Of a stretch of DNA of 24,467 nt, positions 9,782-18,900 are shown piece after piece. The notes beneath the pieces were generated by a model. It was not told the origin of the DNA. It worked only from the letters and a program-made list of their open reading frames with translations, and did not search any database. The translations under genes were made by a program, and so were the position numbers. Source of the stretch: Reticulomyxa filosa (taxonomy: Eukaryota > Foraminifera > Reticulomyxidae); the NCBI GenBank assembly GCA_000512085.1, contig ASPP01002479.1, positions 1-24,467 of the forward strand, written 5' to 3'. Numbering within the stretch: the first letter of the stretch is position 1; each line of letters opens with the position of its first letter.

Positions 9782-11743
9782 ATGGAAGACACCAACAGAA
9801 ATGCCAATACAAGTGCTGATCTGACATATAAAAGCGAATATATGTCACGCAGCCGTCGAAATTTTAGAGAAATGACCACCACCGACAGTGAAACAAGAAC
9901 AAGTGAAGGCACTTGTGCAAAACTTTCACAGAACTCAAATGAAGTGGAGACTACACCCAACAAAAAAGTGAAAAAGGGGATAGCAGTACCCAAAGTTTGC
10001 AACAAAATGGCAATAAAATTTATAGTAATAAAAACAATAGATTGGGACGCGAGCAATTTACATACTTGTCGCAATGAAACCTATCTGTTGCATGTGGATA
10101 TGGACAATCGGTTTATTGACTTAGTAGGGAGTTTATACGACTGTGGCTTTGTATTTGCAAAATGCCGGTATTGCGGGACAAAAGTGAAAAAAATGAAATC
10201 TGTATTGGATAGCGAGGTTGAGAATAACGGGCATATATTTGTATGTGAAAAGCGTCATAAGCAAAACATGCTCACGGTATTGCACAGCAGTATACGTATA
10301 TGGCTACCATTGCATCTGCTGCTTCCCATTTACGCTGAGGAAAGCCCTGGAACCACGCCAACAAAACCGCATGTGAATGGTATAACTATGGAAAGATTAC
10401 GGCAGGTATCTTGTCTATATCAGCAGCAATGGACAGAATTGCCAATGGATCAATTGCATATGAAATTTAGAGACTTGAAAACTAGTAGGACAGAATCTAT
10501 TAGCAAAACCAACCTATCCATGTCTTGTGATGACAACGTGCCAACGGTTTTGTTGGAAATGTTTGATACCAAAAATAGTGTGTGGCCAATCGGCCAAAGA
10601 TATCATCCCAACTCGACCAAAGTGGCAATTTGGGACGAATTGAGAATTGGAGACATGGTCCAAGCTTGTGACCGTAAACAAGGTTGGTTCGCTGGCTACA
10701 TACGAATGATGGACTGTTTGAAGCGGCAAGTGTGTGTACATTGGTTATTTTGGGATAAGCAGCGCGACGAATGGGTCCCATTGCGACGCGTGAAGCCTAT
10801 AAATAATTACTTGTTGTATTATAACTTACCATTTGATGCTATGAATGATCTGAAACCTGACCAGCTCATCTATCAACAAATCCCCTTGCGACGAGTGTTT
10901 GGCTCCAAAGATATCACACATTTGTTGACACAAGTCTCGGACATTTTTTGTACTAACAAAGACATCAAAGTTAATGACAAGGACTGTGATGTGGATATTG
11001 CAAGCGTTGGAGATTGGTCGATGCAAGGATATTTTCAAAAACTTCAACATTTTCACAGTCTTAAACAACACATAACCAAGCAAACACATGTGACTGAAAT
11101 CGCTCAACGGGATCAACATGGCGCGATTGAAACTAAAATCAAAATGTACCAAGAAAAATTGAAACGATTAGAAATGGAGCTACACGCTTCCAGAACAAAA
11201 ATATTGAAACAGAGCGCAATGGAACATCGGATGGGGAACTTATGTGCAGCTTTTAAAAGATGGAGGGAAGAGATCGAAATGGACTTTTTGGAATGGAAGA
11301 CAGAGGATGTCAAATGTTGGGTTAAATGCATTTTGGATCACAATTTGAGTGACAAGGATGACAATAATAATAATGCAAATCAAGAAATTATGAATGCGTT
11401 ATTGGCACATGTGGAACACTTTCAAGTGTGTGGTAAAGACTTGATCGACATTAATGATTTATTGTTATTATTTCTCACGTTTCTTCACAAAAAATGTGAC
11501 AGAAACACTGTTTTGCTTCATGTGAATAAGTTGAAAAATATTCACGCGAAAAAATCAAATCCTTCGGCCGAGTGTCCCACGTGTTGTGGTTCTGATGCCA
11601 TCAAAGGATTAGTACCGTGTGGGCATATTGGCTTTTGTACACAGTGTGCACTTCGGTTTTTACAAAATAGGCAATGCCCAATTTGTCGTTCTGGTGTTGA
11701 GAGTATTATCACTATTTTATCAGCTAGTAATCATAGTCTTTAA
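9782..11743 (+). CDS. RING E3 ligase candidate: Tudor-knot/chromo-barrel-like, coiled coil, SAM-like and RING
   Basis: A single uninterrupted frame encodes 653 residues from the ATG at 9782. This is unusual here because most neighbours have introns. The N-terminal 60 residues are polar. A Cys pair (KCRYCG, about 128-131) followed by a C-E-K-R-H segment suggests a small zinc site. Residues 287-340 resemble a chromo-barrel/Tudor-knot: IGDMVQACD...WFAGYI, then VHWLFWDKQRDEWVPL with the hallmark D/E-E-W (E330-W331). A charged coiled coil lies at about 445-490. Residues about 505-590 look like a SAM domain (WKTEDVKCWV...GKDLIDINDLLLL) with an Asn-rich insert. The C-terminus is a C3HC4 RING: C598-C601, C613-H615, C619-C622, C632-C635, with IAP-like spacing and all eight ligands present. 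Likely role: RING-dependent ubiquitin ligase with a reader-like domain; the substrate is unknown. RING is certain, Tudor-knot likely, SAM moderate. Confidence 0.9.
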   Translation: MEDTNRNANTSADLTYKSEYMSRSRRNFREMTTTDSETRTSEGTCAKLSQNSNEVETTPNKKVKKGIAVPKVCNKMAIKFIVIKTIDWDASNLHTCRNETYLLHVDMDNRFIDLVGSLYDCGFVFAKCRYCGTKVKKMKSVLDSEVENNGHIFVCEKRHKQNMLTVLHSSIRIWLPLHLLLPIYAEESPGTTPTKPHVNGITMERLRQVSCLYQQQWTELPMDQLHMKFRDLKTSRTESISKTNLSMSCDDNVPTVLLEMFDTKNSVWPIGQRYHPNSTKVAIWDELRIGDMVQACDRKQGWFAGYIRMMDCLKRQVCVHWLFWDKQRDEWVPLRRVKPINNYLLYYNLPFDAMNDLKPDQLIYQQIPLRRVFGSKDITHLLTQVSDIFCTNKDIKVNDKDCDVDIASVGDWSMQGYFQKLQHFHSLKQHITKQTHVTEIAQRDQHGAIETKIKMYQEKLKRLEMELHASRTKILKQSAMEHRMGNLCAAFKRWREEIEMDFLEWKTEDVKCWVKCILDHNLSDKDDNNNNANQEIMNALLAHVEHFQVCGKDLIDINDLLLLFLTFLHKKCDRNTVLLHVNKLKNIHAKKSNPSAECPTCCGSDAIKGLVPCGHIGFCTQCALRFLQNRQCPICRSGVESIITILSASNHSL

Positions 11744-12732
11744 TCGTTTATGGATTTGACTCCAATAAAATAAACATTTTTTATAGTTTTGAGTAGGTGA
11801 TTCAATAAACAGTTCATAGTTGTTTCAATTTCGCAGACTACTGTACCTATATCCTTTTCTTGTCTTCAAAGGCATTTAATTCGATGACACAAGCTAATAT
11901 TTAATATTTGCTAATTTTTGAATAAATTTTCAATAATTTTTGTTGTGAATAAACATTGACTTTTTTACAAACTTTTAAAACATTAACAACCGAAAAAATA
12001 TTTTAAAATATTTTTACGATTTATAAAATCAAAATTACTTTTGACTTTGTAATTATTTTTTTAGAGTTTGGATCAAAACAATTTTCAAATCAAGTACTAT
12101 ATCCAAAATGATATGGCACAAAAAATACATACTTATTCAAATCACAGTCATAAATAAATAAACGAAATAATTATATTTTTATAAAAAATATAATACGACA
12201 ACTGCATTAAGTTTGAGTTGATAATAAAAACGCCGATTATCAGTTTTTGTAAGATTCACAAGTCATACAGATGTTCGATATTTTTATCATGATTTTGAGA
12301 AAAAAATAAATCAACAATATTATCAATATTTTAAATTAGTTGCTATTTTTTTCATAAATGCATATATCCAATCTTACCTTAAAAAATTATATTTTGACAA
12401 TTTCATTCACGCAAAACTGTTTATGATCTCTACATTGTTTGCTTACAACCGTTTGTATTTTATAGTTTCCATTTCAACTGACGCTCTTTGTCGTTTTAAT
12501 TTTCAATATCATTTTCTAGAAATTTCTTGTAACCAACGATATGCTTGAAAATATCCTTTATACTGGAGTCATGTTCAAAAATACATTTTTTTTCACGATT
12601 TATATGGTTGCTATTTGCGACATGTGTGAAATTAAGTATTTCACTTTATGGATAGGATAACTAAGGGGCACTATCAGCCAAAAATTTGATATATTCGATT
12701 GTAACGAACAATACGATTTTACAATAAATATC
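11744..12732. other. Long AT-rich gene-free region
   Basis: These 989 bases between the RING gene and the eRF3-like gene are extremely AT-rich, with runs such as ATATTTTTATAAAAAATATAA. No open frame of note, tandem array or RNA gene is visible. The first ~30 bases probably belong to the 3' UTR of the RING gene, and the last part to the promoter/5' UTR of the downstream gene. Confidence 0.6.
11764..11769 (+). promoter_or_regulatory. Possible polyadenylation signal AATAAA
   Basis: A canonical AATAAA lies 21 bases after the TAA stop of the RING gene, and a second AATAAA-like hexamer follows directly. In DNA this AT-rich such hexamers are common by chance, so support comes only from the position. 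Confidence 0.35.
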
Positions 12733-14550
12733 ATGTCAAAAGAGGATTCAAATTTACCTACAACCAAAAAAGGAAAAGCAAAAGAAGTGGATAATCAGAG
12801 AAATAGAGAGTCACAATTGCACAAAAATACAGAGAGCAAGGTAGCCGAAGAAAGCATTTCCAAGGAGGAAGAGGCAGTAGTAAGCAAAGAAAAAGGACTT
12901 GAAGAATCGAAGAAAGATGAAAAAATGGCAGCCAAAGCACATGACCCCCGAGAACATGTGACATTAGTGTTGATTGGCCACTCAAAATCGGGCAAGTCAG
13001 CAACATCAGGACAGATCATGTAACATTATGAGTTTATATATGCGTGTGATAATGATTTAAAAAAGCACATGATTATGTCTGTGTTGGAGCAAGGTTATTA
13101 ACCGGCCAAATGGACATGCGAATGGTAGAGAGGTACAAAGAAGAGACGACAAAAGAGAAAGGAGAAGCGAGTTGGTTGGCCCACATTACGGACCAAGATG
13201 AGGATGAAAAAGAGTGGGGGAAAACGACGAATTTTTCGCGCGTTGAATTTGCAATAAAAAAAAGACGCTTCACGCTGCTCGACACGCCTGGGTGCCACTC
13301 GTACATCCCGCAGATGATAAGTGGTGCCACCTTGGCGGACGTAGGTCTCCTAGTGGTTTCAGCGAAGGATGAAGAATTTGAAGTCGGATTTGGTCCTGGT
13401 GGACAAACCAAAGAGGTAATTGTAAACAAAAAAAAAAACAACTGTGTTGTGATGATCTTGGTAAAACGAGTGTATTAACTTTTTTGATTGGGTGTGTTTT
13501 TTTTTTTTTTTAAAAAAAAGCATGCCTTGCTGGCATTGACATTGGGTATATCAAGGATGATAGTCGTGGTGAATAAAATGGATTCGTGTGGGTGGAGTAA
13601 AGACCGTTTTGAGAGCATCACGAAAGACATTAGTGACTATTTGATTGATATCGGCTTTGGAAAAAAAGTATTGTATTTTGTGCCGATTTCAAGCTCGCTT
13701 GGATTAAATATAACTGAGTCGATCTCGTTGTCGCATGGCCAATTGTGTCCTTGGTACACTGGACACTGCTTGTTTGGTGTATTCAATTCGATGAAGAAAA
13801 TTAAGCGCAATCCCAAGTCTCCTTTGTGTGTCCCTGTATTCACCACTTACAACGAGGACGGCGGACTGACAGCTGTGGGCAAAGTCGAGTCCGGAACGGT
13901 GTCCGTCGGAGATACAGTCACAATTCTGCCTAGTCATCAAACTGCCACTGTCACTCACTTACTTATTGATGATGTGTCTGTCCATCATGCTTTGTGTGGG
14001 GAAATTGTATCTATTTGTTTTGATTTCACTACTATTACTTCTTCTTCTGATTCTGAATATTTGATGGAAAGAAAGTTGACTAGTGGATGTGTCATTTGTT
14101 CACATGACGCTCCTTGCTTTGTTGCAAAAAAATTTAAGGCACAAGTGTATGTGTGCGATTTGCCAAATCACACGATTCTAACTATTGGCTATTGTGCCAT
14201 GCTGCACATTCACAATGTCGTTGTCGAATGTGAAGTTCTCAAAATACCACATAAAATCCATCCCACAACACATCAAATATCTAAAGCTCCACCCAAATGG
14301 CTCAAATCAAAGGACCTGGCCGTTGTCGATTTTGAAATTAAAGCCAATCCTATCCCTTTGGGAGTTTCTTTTCAATCATCTTTCATTTTATATATGTAAT
14401 ATATAAAGTTTACAAATAATACCATTTCAATTCTTTATTTTGTTTTCTTAACTACAGATATTTGAAAAGATGTCCAAGTTAGCGCGCTTTGCTCTTAGAG
14501 ATAGAGGCATGACCACTGTTATTGGTCGCATTATCGAAGTCCTCTCTTAG
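12733..14550 (+). CDS. eRF3/GSPT-type translation termination GTPase (divergent)
   Basis: eRF3 is the GTPase partner of eRF1 in stop-codon release. Four phase-consistent exons: 12733-13019, 13094-13415, 13521-14363 and 14458-14550 (514 residues). Residues 1-72 are a Lys/Glu-rich tail with no visible PAM2 motif. The P-loop is GHSKSGKS (82-89). Switch I keeps WGKTT (137-141), resembling the eRF3 KGKT rather than the RGVT of Hbs1/EF-Tu. Switch II is DTPGCHSY (159-166). eRF3-typical EFEVGFGPGGQTKEH spans 190-204, G4 is NKMD (221-224), and CPWYTG follows in domain 1. Domains 2 and 3 include VGKVESGTVSVGDTV, the family phrase MLHIH, and the closing RFALRDRGMTTVIGRI. The catalytic His expected directly after DxPG is Cys163, with His one place later. 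The P-loop ends GKSA rather than GKST. It could be a second, specialised copy; Hbs1 is the alternative, but the features favour eRF3. Confidence 0.88.
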
Positions 14551-14816
14551 TTATTATTCATTTATAACATTCCACTTTATGTAATTTCAAAAAAATATCT
14601 CTGTTTCTTGACTTTGTTTGCTATTACCCGAAGAAGTTAGTCCTTTTTCATTGTTTTTATATTTTAAAACTTAAGCTTTATCCTTTAACTTCTAGTTGTT
14701 TATCCAATAGTTTGTGCTTTTTTGATATCTATTACAATATTGTCGTAACTGAAGAGCGATTTCAACACTTTGCATTTACAAGGAAGGGGGAGAGCAAAAT
14801 AAGAATATTAGCAAAA

Positions 14817-15343
14817 ATGTCCCATCAATCAAATTCTGAAAATAAACACGATATACTGGGAATTGAACACTCCTCACAACTATTGTCATTATTTAAAAAA
14901 GAAGGTGTATTGCCGTGTTTGTATGTTGTTGTAGACAACTGGAGGGGAAAAAAGGTGGCATGATGTAAATAGGAGAAGAGAACGAATATTTGATATTAAG
15001 TGAAAAATTGATAAAGATAAATCGAAAGGGAAAGAAACAAGAACGAGTGTTAATAATAACGAACAAAGCAATTTACAACACAAAAATCGGGAAGTACAAC
15101 AAGTCTCAAAGAAGAATTCAAATAACAGATTTGGCAATGATAACAGTGAGCACGACGTCCCACGAGTTTGTGTTGCATGTTCCAAGTGAATATGATTATC
15201 ATTTATGTTCTTCCAATTCAGCCGCAATTGTTGAAAAACTAACTAAACTATATAACAAACAAACCAATGCAGAGCTATTGATCGTCAAATCAGATTTGCA
15301 ACATTTGAAAGACGTTGTTTTGTCCAAAAAATCAAACTCTTGA
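14817..15343 (+). CDS. Small stand-alone myosin-I tail (TH1)-like domain protein
   Basis: Two exons, 14817-14904 and 14973-15343, give 152 residues. Phase fits: one base is left before the intron and two after, giving Gly30. The start is the first ATG downstream of the preceding gene. After a polar head of about 30 residues the sequence follows the myosin TH1 pattern: LSEKLIKINRKGKKQER (about 38-54), LIITNKAIYN, a basic RRIQI strand, a DLAMITVS strand, and FVLHVPSEYDYH (95-106), then a C-terminal helix. In class I myosins this domain binds acidic phospholipids; here no motor, IQ or SH3 region is seen nearby. The basic surface (K44-R54) would suit membrane binding. The upstream frame is open to 14712, but that stretch looks non-coding. 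It lies 266 bp after the eRF3-like gene on the same strand. Confidence 0.75.
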
Positions 15344-15975
15344 TAGAAATTGTTGTACCTTTTCATTTCGGGTGTAATATGTGTGGGTCAGTACAATATT
15401 GATATTTTTTGCTTGCTTTTTATTGTCCGATTTTTGTTTTGTTTATTTGTCATTGATTCATTGTTTGCGTCGGAATGATCAATTTAAATATAACATTCTG
15501 TGACAACTTCTTGATATATGGACATTGCGGTACTTGGCAAATGGACAGTAAATGAACCATAAACAAAAATTGTATTTTAATGCGTGTGCATATGTGTATT
15601 TTTTTTATAAATACGTTTTTCTTTTTTTTGGCAAAAAAAGGTCCTTATAATATTGGTAAGGACTTCAGTAAGTGATTGGTTCGTGTCATTGATTTTCTAT
15701 TTGTTATTTGTTTATTTTTAAAAATATTTTTTGTGGTTGACAGTTTGAGAAATTGCCTTTCTATATTTGTCATTTTTTTAATTTTGAAATTTACGTGAGA
15801 CGTACTCATTAAAAAAAATTCAATATATTTGTAAAACTAATTAATAATATTACCAGCCTGTTGCAAAAATACTTTATCTACCCGAATTAGACTTCCAACA
15901 AATGAAAGGATAACGCAGGGTACGTAAAATTAAGTAAAAAAACTCTTTTTATAATAGTTATCAATAAACATATCA
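15344..15975. other. AT-rich intergenic region
   Basis: These 632 bases contain T-rich runs and no supported gene. They include the 3' end of the TH1-like transcript and the promoter of the long gene starting at 15976. No repeat array or RNA gene is visible. Confidence 0.55.
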
Positions 15976-18900
15976 ATGTCAACCACTGAGAATGATTCCA
16001 GAGGTTGGGGACATATTGTGATGCCAGAAATAAGACATAACCCAGAAATGCATATGTTAGAACAAAGAAGAGGCTCCTTTGTGAGACCGGACCCTCCTGG
16101 TAAGTTAGAATAAGATATGTTGAAAAAAAGACAAATGAAAAAAGAATAACAAAACAATGCAAAGTACAATTGGACTCCACTTTTGAATCGGATTCGGATT
16201 CGAAGTCAGAACCGGAAAGTGTGAATGGGAATGACATGTCGAACAAGGAAGCAGTTAAACCGAGCATTTACAAGACAAAAAAGTAGTGACCTGTTTATAT
16301 GTAAAAAAAAAAAAAAATTAGCAAGCGACAAATAAAGAAATGAAGGATGAAGAAATGAAGGGAATATGGACAGAGACAAAAGATGAATTGAATGAAAACA
16401 AAGAGAAGAGAGGTAATACAATAGCAGTAATGGAACCAACAAAACAAGAAGAAAGCAAAGAGAACGGCAATGACAACCCATTTTTACCGCCAACTTCTTT
16501 GCAACCAAGGAAAAAATATCACATTAGTACGTATTCTGATACCAATTTGGCAAGCATTTTTGGATTGCATCCCAATTCGACAGATTTCCGCAGGGTGAGA
16601 AATAACACAACAATAATGAGGAATAACAATAACAATAACGATAACAATAATAATAGCATATACGCGTATATATATATACATATACATATATATGTATATA
16701 GAAATCGTTGAATGAAGTGGGTAATGTGACTCCTCCAAAAGGCCCAGATTTGACATTTTTGTGTACAATTGTAGAAAAGAAGGAGGTGCTATGGCAAGGC
16801 CTGGGGAGTGAGAAAATGACAGAGCTGATGGGCCTGCATAATGAAATGATCGAAAGAAGTGTGAAGCAATGTCAAGGCTATGTAATTGAAAAGTCGGATT
16901 TGACATGGAAAAGTCCAAGCAAATGGTATGAATACTTGGTCGTATTTGGACAAGTTCACAAAGCAGTGCAATGTGGTGTTGCCATTCAAAATGCGTTTTT
17001 CAATGCGCCGTGGCCTCAATTCTATTTTGACTTTGAACAACATGCCAAAGTTCAGTACTCGGGCACACCCAACGAAAGTTTTCGTGGCCTTCGTGTGGGC
17101 ATTTGTCTGCACACTGGACGAGTGGGTGCCGGGATCAATCCCTTTGATTCGCAGCCCGAATCTCTTTGCGTTGAAGAAAAATCAAAACTGTTTTTTGATG
17201 TCAATTATACCGGCACATGTATTCAGCTGTGTCAACAAATGTGTCACTTTGTCTACGGTGGCGAACTGTTGAGCACCATTGCTACCAAAACTGCTCTCAC
17301 TCAGGCAAGACAGCCCGATATCAACATTGCCTCCGTCCAAATCCTTGGCGATCATCACTTCCTCCATTTGCGCACTGTCAAACTCTTGTCGTTTGTCACT
17401 AGTCGACAGCAGCGATTCTTTCCGCCAAAAGTGCTCAACGGAGGGGATCATGTCCATAATGACTTGGATGAGGTCATTTTTGTTTTTTTTTTATACATAC
17501 ACATATATATATATTTAAATATGTCGTATATATAAAAAAATGTGATATATACCTTGTTTAACGACATTGAATAGCATGTTGGAAAAGAAAACAATGACGT
17601 TAATACTGTTTCGAATACGGATATGAAAAAAGAAGAGGAAAAAAAAACAATAACAAATGAGACAGTGGATGAGCCAGGACGAACCAAGTCCAATTCTTTT
17701 GTACTCCCAGCTCCGAAAACTTCTCATCGTCATAAGCAGTTCGAACTTCAAAGGAAACGAACTAGTCAACTGCATATAGACGATCAGATTGCCGAATCAG
17801 TCAAAGTCAGACACTCCAAACGTAATAGCAAAGACTACAAAGACGGTGATAAACAGCTCATTCATGTTTCGTTGTCCATCACAAATTTTTTTCTAATCAT
17901 AGTGCGCACGTTTTCGCTTTTTTTGTTTTGTTTTAAGTAAAGTACACAACCAATCAAATACACAACTAAAGCCATCCAAGATGGAAGATCCTTCCACTGA
18001 TAAAAATCAACGAGAGCAAAGCAAAAGAATGTCGGGATCAGTTTCCCTCCCTGGCCGAGAAGTTTACATGCAAAAAAAAATCTTTTGTCAAATATAGATG
18101 TAGTGGTTGTGCATATTTCATTCTCAAAAAAACAAAAAACAATAACATGTGTTATGTGCAACTATGCTTATGATTGGATAGTCCCCACGTTCTGCGAGTT
18201 CACCTACTTATTCCTCACAAAAAGTTTGCTGAGAAACAAGTTTTTGTTGTTGCATCTTGTCTGAGAGGAAACAATCGCAAACATCAATACGGGGCCAAGG
18301 CGATTGGTTTTTTTTTTGCAATTGTATTGTATATATTGTATACATATGTACATGTACATATATATGCATATATATATATATATATGTATATATATGTGTG
18401 TGCTTGTGTTTATGTGTATGTAAACAGGGTGTCTTGCACGCAACAAATCGCAAACACACAATACGATATTATGACGACAGACCACCCGACTTGCCGAAAG
18501 AGTATGGCCAAGATAACGCATATCAGTGTTTGGTCTGTCATAAAGTTCGAAAATGGGTCGATGGCGTGTGGAGGTGTTCCATTTGGCCCTCGTTTGACGT
18601 GTGCACTTTTTGCGCAGACAACACGGTAGCAAGCAATAAAATATCCTCTATTCAATCTACACAAACAAGCCAAATAGCCTTCTCACTCTTTATTATTATT
18701 ATTTTTGTATGATTGTTTGAAAAAGTTGAAAGACTCGGAGCCAACTACGCATCACAAAGCGGTGGAAGAGGAATGGGATGGACAATTGGCACCTGACGAA
18801 AATAAGAAATTGGCAATAGAAAATGGCAAGGACTTGGATACACATACAAACAATGAGAAAGACAAAGAATTAAATAACATCAATGTTAATATGAATGACA

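Noticed and set aside
14942-14972. An 18-nt mini-intron (14955-14972) in the TH1-like gene
   Set aside because: A 68-nt intron (14905-14972) is in phase and has a size normal for this window.
16334-16918. Minus-strand ORFs over the cyclase-like gene
   Set aside because: They are shadows of the plus-strand exons and of the TA repeat intron.
18174-18305. Protein-like frame HVLRVHLLIPHKKFAEK as an exon of the long gene
   Set aside because: Its only GT donor leaves one base, whereas the next exon starts in phase 0. A GC donor could rescue it, so this is a weak rejection.
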